From Candidatus Latescibacterota bacterium (lineage in GTDB: Bacteria > JAAXHH01), in the NCBI GenBank assembly GCA_022821935.1, contig JAJECR010000198.1, positions 1-6,249 on the forward strand: a DNA stretch of 6,249 nucleotides, read 5' to 3'. The position numbers were made by a program, and so were the translations under genes. Within the stretch, counting starts at the first letter, position 1. Each line of letters begins with the position of its first letter. This document shows, one piece after another, positions 1 to 6,249 of the stretch. Under the pieces are notes generated by a model. That model was not told where the DNA came from and ran no database searches. It saw only the letters and a program-made list of their open reading frames with translations.

Positions 1-6
1 CCGCGA

Positions 7-1965
7 ATGTCGTCCGACTCGTCCCACGAAACGCCAGCCCCCCGCACCTCAACCGGCCTGACGCCGCGCGCATTGATCACCGGGGCCGTGCTGGCCGTTT
101 TAATCGCAGTCTGGACTCCTTATACGAATTACGTGATGCACGGGCCCCGGCTGACGCTCAGCCATTTCTCGATCGCCGCGCTCATTTCCTTCCTGCTGGT
201 CATCTGCTGCATTCAGCTGCCACTGAGACGCTGGCGGCCGGGGCGTGCGTTTACGGCAGGCGAGCTTTCCGTGCTCTTCTTCTTCTGCCTGGTTTCGTCT
301 ACGATCCCGGGCAAGGCCTTTGTGGATTATTTTCTCGGCACCCTCGCTTCTCCCTATTACTACGCCACGCAGGAGAACCGCTGGGCGGAATCCTTCTTCG
401 ACCACCTACCGGGATGGCTGGTCGTCCGGGACGACCTGGGTGCGGCGCGGGGTTTCTACGAGGGCACCGGCCTGACGCTGCACATGTGGTTCGACTGGCT
501 CGTTCCGCTGTTCTGGTGGATGTGCATGCTGGGGGCGTTGTTCGTGGTTATGGCCTGCATCGCGGTGATCTTCCGCAGGCAGTGGGTGGAGCACGAACGC
601 CTGGCATTCCCCGCGGTACATATCCCCGTGATGCTGATCGCCCAGTCGACCCGGGGCGGTCCTGTTCCTGAATTCATCAGAAACAGATACTTCCAGGTGG
701 GATTCGGGATCACCTTCGCCCTGCTGGCCTGGAACTGCGTCAGTTACTTCAGCGGCATACCCGCCATACCCGTCGGGTCCGCATTTCGAACCAAGATCCA
801 GCTTGCGGCCTCGATTCCCCCCACCGAAGTGCAGTTCAATATCTTCATGATGTGCTTCGCCTTCTTCGCCGATCTGAAGGTGCTGATGAGCATCTGGGTC
901 TTCCACCTGCTGGCGTTGACGGAAATAAGCCTGCTCAACCAGCTTGGCATTGCGGCGTCCGGCGTGGGCGGCGGCGCCGGGTTTATCGTGCAGACACAGC
1001 ATTTCGGCGGCTTCTGGGTATTCGTGCTGTGGGGGATCTGGGTGGCGAGACACCACCTGAAGGCGGTCTGGCTCAAGGCTGCCGGGCGTTCCATGGAACC
1101 CGACGACTCCATGGAGCTGATGTCCTACCGCGCGGCGGTGCTCGGTGCAGCGGGCGGGATCTGCTACCTCCTGTTCTGGCTTAACCGCATGGGTATGACG
1201 GTCGATGTGGCCGTCCTGCTCCTCGTGATTACGCTGGCGCTATATATCGGCGTGACCCGCATCGTCGCCGAGACTGGACTCGTCTTCCTCGACCTCCCGG
1301 TAAACTCGAACGAGATGACGGTGGCCGTCCTGGGTTCGCGCAATCTGTCCTCTTCTAATCTGACGGCCCTGGGGCTTACCCACGCCTTTTCCCACAATCA
1401 CCGGGGTATTGGCCTATCGTCGGTGATGCACAGCCTGAAGACCACCGACGGATTCATGCGCGTCAAAAAGGGACTGTTCGGCGCGGTGTGCGTCCTGCTG
1501 GTACTCACGTTTCTCGTCACGAACGGTTACACGATCTACGCGGGGGCGACCGGGACCGGCGCCCACGATTTCACTCCGTTGAAGGCTGATCTTTTTTACA
1601 ACCAACTGGTTACGTGGATCAACAACCCCTTCACCCTCTCCTACGAAGAAATCTATTTTCTGCTTCTGGGCGCCGCGATAACGGCGGCACTCTTTTTACT
1701 GCATTACCAGTTTCCGGCCTGGCCTCTCCACCCCATCGGTTACACCGTGGCATACACGGACATTATCAATCTCGAAATTACGTCGATCTTCGCCATCTGG
1801 CTGATCAAATCCCTCCTGATGCGGCTGGGCGGATTCGAGATGTACCGAAAGATGCAGCCGGCCGTGATCGGCGTGCTGTTGGGATATGCCGCGGGTGTGG
1901 CCCTTTCCCTCGTGGTGGATGTCATCTGGTTCCCCGGCCAGGGCCATCAGGTACACAATTGGTAG
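7..1965 (+). CDS. DUF6785/DUF6784-type polytopic membrane protein (putative OPT-like transporter), paralogue 1
   Basis: The 652-residue product is very hydrophobic, with about 12-14 likely membrane segments (for example near residues 21-38, 54-71, 165-187, 230-248, 330-347, 376-415, 491-506, 549-566, 587-605 and 619-641). A hydrophilic N-terminus of about 20 residues precedes the first helix, and there is no cleavable signal peptide. Shared landmarks with the paralogue at 1999-3939 are SPYYYA (115-120), PLFWWM (167-172), QWVEHERLAFP (192-202), RIVAETGLVFLDLPVN (418-433), LTALGLTHAF (452-461), PLHPIGY (573-579) and MYRKMQP (612-618). From memory this layout matches the DUF6785 family with a C-terminal DUF6784 domain, related to oligopeptide-type transporters; the substrate is unknown. 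ATG at 7 is chosen because the N-terminus then resembles the paralogue's, but the frame is open to the window edge and the Shine-Dalgarno region is cut off, so an earlier start is possible. The gene ends 33 nt before the convergent paralogue. Confidence 0.88.
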   Translation: MSSDSSHETPAPRTSTGLTPRALITGAVLAVLIAVWTPYTNYVMHGPRLTLSHFSIAALISFLLVICCIQLPLRRWRPGRAFTAGELSVLFFFCLVSSTIPGKAFVDYFLGTLASPYYYATQENRWAESFFDHLPGWLVVRDDLGAARGFYEGTGLTLHMWFDWLVPLFWWMCMLGALFVVMACIAVIFRRQWVEHERLAFPAVHIPVMLIAQSTRGGPVPEFIRNRYFQVGFGITFALLAWNCVSYFSGIPAIPVGSAFRTKIQLAASIPPTEVQFNIFMMCFAFFADLKVLMSIWVFHLLALTEISLLNQLGIAASGVGGGAGFIVQTQHFGGFWVFVLWGIWVARHHLKAVWLKAAGRSMEPDDSMELMSYRAAVLGAAGGICYLLFWLNRMGMTVDVAVLLLVITLALYIGVTRIVAETGLVFLDLPVNSNEMTVAVLGSRNLSSSNLTALGLTHAFSHNHRGIGLSSVMHSLKTTDGFMRVKKGLFGAVCVLLVLTFLVTNGYTIYAGATGTGAHDFTPLKADLFYNQLVTWINNPFTLSYEEIYFLLLGAAITAALFLLHYQFPAWPLHPIGYTVAYTDIINLEITSIFAIWLIKSLLMRLGGFEMYRKMQPAVIGVLLGYAAGVALSLVVDVIWFPGQGHQVHNW

Positions 1966-1969
1966 GGCG

Positions 1970-2005
1970 TGCCAGATGGACCAGGCGGGCCAGGCGGGCT
2001 AGAAG
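1970..2005. repeat. Degenerate 9-bp tandem repeat between convergent genes
   Basis: Four 9-bp units follow one another: tgccagatg (1970-1978), gaccaggcg (1979-1987), ggccaggcg (1988-1996) and the degenerate ggctagaag (1997-2005). The two central units differ at one base. The last unit contains the TAG stop (1999-2001, read on the - strand) of the second membrane gene. The repeat fills nearly the whole 33-nt gap between the two stop codons. I see no stable inverted repeat plus T-run here, so it does not look like a conventional bidirectional terminator. Confidence 0.6.
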
Positions 2006-3939
2006 ATCTCGGCGATGTGCGGGGTGTCCGGGAAATACAGGGTGTCGACGATATAGGCCGCCAGGACCCCGATCACGTAACCGACCAGTATGCCCAGGAA
2101 CAGGGGCTGGGCTTTCCGGTAGAGCCCGACGCCGCCAATGCGGAGGAGGATCACCTGAACGAGCCACGCGACGAACAGGGTGAACGCAAGGCCCCGTATA
2201 GGCGCTGAAGCTCCGATGGCGAAACCGATGGGATTGAGCGGCCACCAGTAGAAGAGGAACCTGCCCACCGCCAGCACCAGGCTCACCGCCATGCCGGCTG
2301 CGAGAAAAAGGACTTCAAGCGAGGTGATCTGCGTGGCGTTCTTCATCCACTTGACCACCAGGTCGAAGAAAAGGTTCGCCGTATTGCGCAGGTTGATGTG
2401 CAGGTTGTCCGCCCCTTCCGCATACCCGGAATGAACGACGTATCCCGTCGAGATCGCCGTCCCGGCGACAAAAGCGAGGCAGACCAGAAGGAAAAGCCTG
2501 CCCCGGTTCTCACCGAGATAGTCCCGCCACCAGGCGACGTGCGAGAGGCCGACCATGGTGAAGGTCCGCCAGTTCCGGGCGAAAGCGTTGGTCAGTCCGA
2601 GGCCGGTGAGCGTCGACCCGGACAGGTTGGCCGAACCCACCATCCCCACCGTGAAAGCGTGGGCGTTGATTGGCAGGTCGAGGTTGATCAGGCCCGCCTC
2701 GGCGAGGACACGCGCGATGCCGAAATAGAACACCAGAAGGAAGAACAGGAAAAGCAGGGCGACTGGAATGGAGAACCCAATCGCGTTCAACCAGGCGGTC
2801 ATGAAGACCAGGCCCAGGAACAGACCGATGACCGCTGTCCGATAGGAGAACAGTTCGTTCTCGTCCCGCAGATCGCTCTTCCTTCCCAGGGATTTCCGGA
2901 GGACGTTGCGGATGTGGTCCCGGGCCATCCAGCACCCGATGAGAGCGAACATGATCAGGCCGCCGCAGAACTGGATGGACACCAGTCCGCGGGGTACGAT
3001 CGTCTCGGCGGGCGAGATTACGCCGAAGCGGTTGAGCAGGCCGGTCTCCAGGATACCGAGCACCTGGAAGAACCAGACGCTGAACAGGATCTCGACGTTG
3101 ACGAAGAAGGCGAAGCACAGGACGTAGGGCACGATTCGGATGGGGATCGGCGGGAAAGAAGGATCGATGACCACGTTGAAGACCGGACCGGGCAGCGGAA
3201 TGTGGGGAAGCACGTCCCAGAAACCGATGATGTTCCACGCCATGATGGACAGGCTGGCCAGAAACCCTACCTGGAACAGCCGGTTGCTAAAGAGCGCCGG
3301 CCACCGTCCGGAGGTGTTCCCTCCGGTTTCGAGCAGGCGGACGATCACCTCGCCCATGGGGAACCGGAGCCGCTCGTGTTCCACCCACTGTTTCCGGAAA
3401 ATCACCACCAGGCAGGCGCCGATGAAAAGCAAGGTACCCAGGGCGGACATCCACCAGAAGAGGGGAACGACCCAGTCCTGCCAGGGGACCGGAGCCCCGG
3501 AAGGCAGCCCGGCATAGAAGTCCGAAACCTGCCCCTTGTCGTTGGGTATGACCGTCCAATCCGGCAGATAGGCGAAGAAGTGGGCTTCCCACTGGTTTTC
3601 CGGGCTCGCGAAGTAGTAGGGCGCGGTGATTACGCTGATGAGATACCGGACCATGCCCCAGTCCGGCACCATGGCGGCGATCAGACCCATGGCGAAGATG
3701 ACCAGGAGTTCCGAACGCGTCAGCGCGGCGTCCTTCGACACGGAACGGACCAGCACGTTCGGGAGCAGCACCAGGGCCAGGAAGGGGATGAGCAGGCACA
3801 GCGGCATCTGGGGGAAGGTCAGGTAGTTGTAGTTCAGCTGTGCGGAGGCGTACTGTCCCCAGAAGGCGACGCAGCAGGCGAAGGCCAGGCCCAGGATGGA
3901 GGTTTTAAGGGAGATGGGTTTCGCGGTCAGCTTGGCCAT
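1999..3939 (-). CDS. DUF6785/DUF6784-type polytopic membrane protein (putative OPT-like transporter), paralogue 2
   Basis: The 646-residue product has about 12-14 hydrophobic segments (for example near residues 12-30, 45-65, 77-92, 158-181, 222-240, 267-295, 324-338, 367-383, 389-410, 482-500, 541-560, 583-599 and 612-632). It is homologous along its whole length to the product of 7-1965: APYYFA (106-111), PLFWWM (159-164), QWVEHERLRFP (184-194), ARVLAEAGLINLDLPIN (409-425), LTGLGLTNAF (444-453), PLNPIGF (567-573) and LYRKAQP (606-612) align in the same order. By family recall it is a DUF6785/DUF6784 transporter-like protein, with substrate unknown. ATG at 3939 is the first possible start, because an in-frame TGA lies two codons upstream (3946-3948). 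No Shine-Dalgarno is visible there; the upstream bases belong to the GGTCA-type repeat array, which also encodes the first residues, MAKLT. It lies 76 nt downstream of the SDR gene on the same strand and is probably the last gene of that operon. Confidence 0.9.
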   Translation of the reverse strand: MAKLTAKPISLKTSILGLAFACCVAFWGQYASAQLNYNYLTFPQMPLCLLIPFLALVLLPNVLVRSVSKDAALTRSELLVIFAMGLIAAMVPDWGMVRYLISVITAPYYFASPENQWEAHFFAYLPDWTVIPNDKGQVSDFYAGLPSGAPVPWQDWVVPLFWWMSALGTLLFIGACLVVIFRKQWVEHERLRFPMGEVIVRLLETGGNTSGRWPALFSNRLFQVGFLASLSIMAWNIIGFWDVLPHIPLPGPVFNVVIDPSFPPIPIRIVPYVLCFAFFVNVEILFSVWFFQVLGILETGLLNRFGVISPAETIVPRGLVSIQFCGGLIMFALIGCWMARDHIRNVLRKSLGRKSDLRDENELFSYRTAVIGLFLGLVFMTAWLNAIGFSIPVALLFLFFLLVFYFGIARVLAEAGLINLDLPINAHAFTVGMVGSANLSGSTLTGLGLTNAFARNWRTFTMVGLSHVAWWRDYLGENRGRLFLLVCLAFVAGTAISTGYVVHSGYAEGADNLHINLRNTANLFFDLVVKWMKNATQITSLEVLFLAAGMAVSLVLAVGRFLFYWWPLNPIGFAIGASAPIRGLAFTLFVAWLVQVILLRIGGVGLYRKAQPLFLGILVGYVIGVLAAYIVDTLYFPDTPHIAEIF

Positions 3940-3996
3940 GCTTGGTCAGCTTGGTCGGGTTGGTCATGCCTGGTCATACCCGGTCATGCCAGGGTA
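3925..3996. repeat. Array of eight GGTCA-like boxes spaced 9-10 bp, overlapping the start of the membrane gene
   Basis: On the + strand the boxes are ggtca 3925, ggcca 3934, ggtca 3944, ggtcg 3953, ggtca 3962, ggtca 3972, ggtca 3982 and gggta 3992 (first base of each). Spacings are 9, 10, 9, 9, 10, 10 and 10 bp. The unit on the - strand is roughly TGACCAAGCA or TGACCAGGCA. The array starts about 20 nt after the SDR stop, fills most of the SDR-membrane gene gap and runs over the ATG at 3937-3939 into codons 2-5. The near-helical spacing could suit protein binding, but simple slippage of a degenerate minisatellite explains it equally well. An 8-mer, GACCAGGC, is shared with the repeat at 1979-1986 in opposite orientation. 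Confidence 0.65.
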
Positions 3997-4015
3997 TGCC
4001 TTGTGGCGCCGGGAA

Positions 4016-4795
4016 TCACTCCTGGATGGAGGCCGTGCCGCGCTTGAGCCAGAACCCGCCGTCGACGCGCAGGACTTCCCCGGTGATGTAGTCCGCCGCG
4101 TCGGAACACAGGAAGGTGGCAGCCCTGCCCAGGTCTTCGATCGTGCCCAGCCGTCCCCAGGGCAGCCTCCTGCCGCCTTCTGCCAGTTCCTGCTCCGTCG
4201 AGTACTGGCGTTCGCCCGGCGTGTCGGTCCATCCGGGTTCGATCACGTTTACGCGGATGCGATGTTCCAGCAGCTCGAGGGCGATAATGGCGGCCATGTG
4301 ATTCATGCCGGCCTTGGCCGAAGAGTAGGCGAGGGACGTGGGAAAAGGCAGGAAGGACATGACCGAGCTGATGAAGAGGATGCTGCCGCCCTTTCCCCCC
4401 GCCGCCATCTTCCGGGCGCCGGCCTGCGCGACGTGAAAGGCGCCAAACAGGCTGACTTCGTAGGTCTTCCGCAATTCGTCCACGTCCATTTCGAGAAAGG
4501 GCTCCCGCGTGGAATAGTACGCGTTGGCCACGACGATATCGGGTCCGCCGAGTTCCTTCGCAGTCTGATCCACCATTTCGTCCACCGCGGTACGGTCCGA
4601 CGCGTCCGCGCCGACGACGATCGCTCGCCGTCCCATGCCCGTGATTTCGTCCGCGACGCCCTCGGCGTCTTCCCGGTGGCGGAAGTAGTTGACGGTGACG
4701 TCCGCCCCGGCTCGGGCCATTTCGAGGGCGATGCCCTTGCCGATGCCGCGGGACGAACCACTGATCAGCGCTGTCTTGCCTGTCAGGTCGATCAT
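4016..4795 (-). CDS. SDR family NAD(P)-dependent oxidoreductase
   Basis: The 259-residue product has the length and layout of a classical short-chain dehydrogenase/reductase, a cytoplasmic NAD(P)-dependent alcohol or sugar dehydrogenase. The cofactor-binding glycine motif is GSSRGIG at residues 13-19, followed by beta strand VTVNYF. An acidic GADAS stretch lies at 62-66, catalytic Ser at 143/144 (FISS), catalytic Tyr157 and Lys161 in YSSAK, the post-catalytic EPGWTDTPGE region at 186-195 and a C-terminal ITGEVLRVDGGFW at 237-249. Two deviations are visible: the usual NNAG motif reads ANAY (90-93), and the NVxG-type asparagine is a serine in VSLFG (114-118). Basic residues near the end of beta 2 (R39, H40, R41) hint at NADP preference, weakly. 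The start at 4795 is preceded by GAGG a few bases upstream (CGAGGGAAAG-ATG). It follows the TIM-barrel gene by 88 nt. The annotation resembles 3-oxoacyl-ACP reductase or glucose dehydrogenase types, but the substrate cannot be told. Confidence 0.94.
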   Translation of the reverse strand: MIDLTGKTALISGSSRGIGKGIALEMARAGADVTVNYFRHREDAEGVADEITGMGRRAIVVGADASDRTAVDEMVDQTAKELGGPDIVVANAYYSTREPFLEMDVDELRKTYEVSLFGAFHVAQAGARKMAAGGKGGSILFISSVMSFLPFPTSLAYSSAKAGMNHMAAIIALELLEHRIRVNVIEPGWTDTPGERQYSTEQELAEGGRRLPWGRLGTIEDLGRAATFLCSDAADYITGEVLRVDGGFWLKRGTASIQE

Positions 4796-4883
4796 CTTTC
4801 CCTCGATTCGAAATGCGTGGCGGCTGGTACGAATACGGATACGGGTGTCTTAAGCTGGAAAACGAACGGGCTCGGTTTCAAAG
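4796..4883. other. 88-nt spacer between TIM-barrel and SDR genes with two 6-bp tandem duplications
   Basis: This is the only gap in the - strand cluster, apart from the repeat-filled one, large enough to hold a promoter or processing site. It contains atacgg twice in tandem (4833-4844, preceded by a related gtacga at 4827-4832). At its upstream edge caaagt occurs twice in tandem (4879-4890), covering the TGA stop of the TIM-barrel gene (4884-4886). I see no convincing -10/-35 pair, no hairpin followed by a T-run and no ORF. Confidence 0.4.
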
Positions 4884-5645
4884 TCAAAGTCCCATGGCGG
4901 CCATGTTGCGGTAGCTGATTGCGATGCTGTCGAAGGGATCTCCGGCGCAGGTGTCCTGTTCGACCACGTACCATCGGGCGCCCGCGGCCTCGCAGGCAGC
5001 GACGATTCCGGGCCAGTTCATGTTGCCCTCGCCGATCTCGGCCATGACCTGTTCCCTTCCCGACACGCCCAGGTCCTTGAAGTGGATGACCGGGCACCGG
5101 TTACCGACCCGTTCGATCCAGTGGATCGGATCGCCCCCGCCGTACTGGATCCAGTACGTGTCGACTTCAAAGCAAAGGGCGGGATCGCTGTCCTCGATGA
5201 GAATAGCCAGGCCGGTCCGGCCGCCCACGCGCACGAGCTCCGTATGATGGTTGTGGTAGCTGAATGACATGCCGGCTTTCCTCAGCTTGACCGCCACGAC
5301 CGACGCGTCCTCGGCGAACCGCGCGAACCCGTCCGGATCGTCCCAGTAGGACCTCGGCATGGAACCGACGGCGATATGCTCACATCCCCAGAGACGGTGC
5401 TCCTCGATGACCGCGTTGAGTTCATCCTGCAGCCGTTCGAAGGACACGTGCGTGGCACAGACGCGCAGGCCGGCGTCCCGGATCATGGCGCCGAGTTCCG
5501 CGGGGTCTACCGGTCCAAGGGCCGAAAGCTGGATGTGGTCGTAGCCGATCGCCTTGACTTTTTTCAAGGTGTCCGCGATACCGGCCGGCGTCTGCACGAA
5601 GTCGCGCAGGGTATAAAGCGTTACGGCGATTTTGCTGTCTGACAT
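4884..5645 (-). CDS. Sugar phosphate isomerase/epimerase-like TIM-barrel protein (xylose isomerase-like, AP endonuclease 2 superfamily)
   Basis: The 253-residue product fits the one-domain xylose isomerase-like TIM barrel, a cytoplasmic, usually divalent-metal-dependent fold used by sugar isomerases, epimerases and some 3-dehydroshikimate dehydratases. Visible strands and likely metal or catalytic residues, in order: IAVTLYTLRDF at the first strand (6-16), GYDHIQLSA (34-42), CATHVSF (63-69), the SYHNHH cluster (129-134), CFEVDTYW with Glu160 and Asp162 (158-165), VIHFKD with His188 and Asp191 (186-191), EIGEG with Glu203/Glu206 (203-207) and VVEQD with Glu229 (227-231). These agree with the family's Glu/Asp/His metal set. 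ATG at 5645 is preferred because AAGGAG sits 9 nt upstream. A GTG at 5663 (six residues longer) overlaps the sulfatase stop as GTGA and is the alternative. The gene lies directly behind the sulfatase gene and is probably co-translated with it. Exact substrate is unknown. Confidence 0.92.
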   Translation of the reverse strand: MSDSKIAVTLYTLRDFVQTPAGIADTLKKVKAIGYDHIQLSALGPVDPAELGAMIRDAGLRVCATHVSFERLQDELNAVIEEHRLWGCEHIAVGSMPRSYWDDPDGFARFAEDASVVAVKLRKAGMSFSYHNHHTELVRVGGRTGLAILIEDSDPALCFEVDTYWIQYGGGDPIHWIERVGNRCPVIHFKDLGVSGREQVMAEIGEGNMNWPGIVAACEAAGARWYVVEQDTCAGDPFDSIAISYRNMAAMGL

Positions 5646-5654
5646 CCCGCTGCT

Positions 5655-5660
5655 CTCCTT
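5655..5660 (-). promoter_or_regulatory. Shine-Dalgarno AAGGAG deciding the TIM-barrel gene start
   Basis: On the - strand the sequence reads GTGAAGGAGAGCAGCGGGATG. AAGGAG ends 9 nt before the ATG at 5645 and overlaps by one base the TGA stop (5660-5662) of the upstream sulfatase gene. This favours ATG over the GTG at 5663, which would leave the motif inside the coding sequence, and suggests that ribosomes ending the sulfatase can restart here. Confidence 0.75.
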
Positions 5661-6249
5661 CACGTGTCCAGGGGTTCAAAGGCCGGCGATCCATCATCAT
5701 CCCATGCCCCGCCGACCGGACGCAGTTGCCCGAGCCCGGTGACCGGCCGGGTCCGCCCGTCACGCTCCAGGTCGGCATAGCGTTCAAACCAGCCTTCCAA
5801 TTCGCCGCGCAGCGATATTCGCCTGGCGGCATATCCCGCATCGTCTGCAAGGTTGGCGCGTTCGTCCGGATCGTTCTCCAGGTCGTACAGTTCGTCCGGT
5901 CCGCCGGGATACCGGTGCACGTATTTCCACGTTTCGGTGCGGATCATGCGCGTGCCGCCGTATTCGTCGAATACCACGACATGGTCACGGCCGGCATCTG
6001 GTTGTCCGCCCTGTCCCGTCCAGGCGTCCACGGCGTCGCGTCCCGGCAGATCCCGGTCCCAGGGCACAGGGAGGTCCAGGTACGACAACAGCGTGGGCAT
6101 AAAGTCGTAGGCGCTGATCATCGCCGGCTGCACGTACCCCTGGGGCAGGCGCCCCGGCTGGCTGACCAGCGCGGGGACCCGAATGGAGTTCTCGTACATG
6201 TTCAGCGGATACGTCCCGTTGCCTTTGCCCCAGAACCCGTGGTGTCCCA
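5660..6249 (-). CDS. Sulfatase (arylsulfatase family, S1-type), C-terminal part; N-terminus outside window
   Basis: The last 195 residues of a formylglycine-dependent sulfatase are present, and the frame stays open to the right edge. It does not start at the internal ATG (6199), because strong sulfatase sequence precedes it. The fragment opens with GHHGFWGKGNGT then MYENSIRVPALV. The lysine at fragment residue 8 lies in the position of the sulfate-contacting Lys of the GKxTxxE-type motif, with Glu19 and Arg23-Val-Pro following. Then come the usual DFMPTLLSYLDL segment (near 46-57) and a C-terminal subdomain with MIRTETWKYVHR and the sulfatase-typical YDLENDPDERANLADD. The catalytic Cys/Ser-x-Pro-x-Arg and most metal ligands would lie upstream and cannot be checked, nor can a signal peptide. 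The family hydrolyses sulfate esters of glycans, choline or aryl compounds; the substrate is not readable here. The stop overlaps the Shine-Dalgarno of the next gene. Confidence 0.93.
   Translation of the reverse strand, partial: GHHGFWGKGNGTYPLNMYENSIRVPALVSQPGRLPQGYVQPAMISAYDFMPTLLSYLDLPVPWDRDLPGRDAVDAWTGQGGQPDAGRDHVVVFDEYGGTRMIRTETWKYVHRYPGGPDELYDLENDPDERANLADDAGYAARRISLRGELEGWFERYADLERDGRTRPVTGLGQLRPVGGAWDDDGSPAFEPLDT

Noticed and set aside
406..1056. Open frame of 216 codons on the - strand, inside the first membrane gene
   Set aside because: It is His/Glu/Arg-rich with no recognisable motif and is the antisense shadow of the transmembrane protein.
1966..1998. Bidirectional terminator between the convergent genes
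   Set aside because: The gap is made of direct, not inverted, repeats and has no T-run on either strand.
2398..4047. Long open frame of 549 codons on the + strand, opposite the second membrane gene
   Set aside because: It is the codon-register mirror of a hydrophobic protein in GC-rich DNA: its product is almost uniformly charged and Gln/Gly/Pro-rich with no fold signature, while the - strand frame has clear homology to the first membrane gene.
4846..4890. Possible promoter upstream of the SDR gene (TTGACT/TTGAAA on the - strand)
   Set aside because: No TATAAT-like hexamer lies 16-18 bp downstream of either element; the TTGAC match comes from the caaagt tandem duplication over the stop codon.
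3896..4918. Open frame of 340 codons on the + strand, opposite the SDR gene
   Set aside because: The SDR on the - strand carries all the family motifs; this frame has none and reads through the GGTCA-type repeat array at its start.
5660..6199. Sulfatase gene starting at the internal ATG at 6199
   Set aside because: The 16 codons upstream in the same frame encode GHHGFWGKGN, part of a conserved sulfatase motif, so the gene is simply cut by the window edge.

Overview
The window is GC-rich and tightly packed bacterial DNA. It carries five protein genes: one on the + strand and a run of four on the - strand that meets it tail to tail. Two long polytopic membrane proteins of the DUF6785/DUF6784 type (recalled as distantly OPT-transporter-like) lie next to a one-domain sulfatase, a xylose-isomerase-like TIM-barrel protein and an SDR dehydrogenase. 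This gene mix is typical of uncultured environmental bacteria such as Latescibacterota, Poribacteria or Planctomycetota-like lineages. That placement is an inference from gene content, not a proof. No rRNA, tRNA, CRISPR array, insertion sequence or integrase is visible.

Layout, left to right. Positions 7-1965 (+) hold the first membrane protein (652 aa). A 33-nt gap follows, made largely of a degenerate 9-bp repeat. Positions 1999-3939 (-) hold a second membrane protein (646 aa) that is a clear paralogue of the first. A 76-nt gap then carries an array of GGTCA-type boxes every 9-10 bp, which runs into the start codon of the second membrane gene. Positions 4016-4795 (-) are the SDR oxidoreductase. 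After an 88-nt spacer, 4884-5645 (-) is the sugar phosphate isomerase/epimerase-like protein. Positions 5660-6249 (-) are the C-terminal part of a sulfatase whose N-terminus lies beyond the right edge.

The four - strand genes are in the order of transcription sulfatase, isomerase/epimerase, SDR, membrane protein. The sulfatase and isomerase genes are closely coupled: the Shine-Dalgarno of the second overlaps the stop of the first. A reasonable but unproven reading is a small catabolic cluster. A sulfated carbohydrate or similar compound would be desulfated, the product taken up by the membrane protein, and then oxidised and isomerised by the SDR and the TIM-barrel protein.

The points most worth a second look are the tail-to-tail pair of paralogous membrane genes, the short repeat arrays that touch both ends of the second one, a shared QWVEHER motif in the two membrane proteins, and an SDR that has lost two normally conserved active-site-region positions. 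No clearly new defence, mobile or RNA system is visible.
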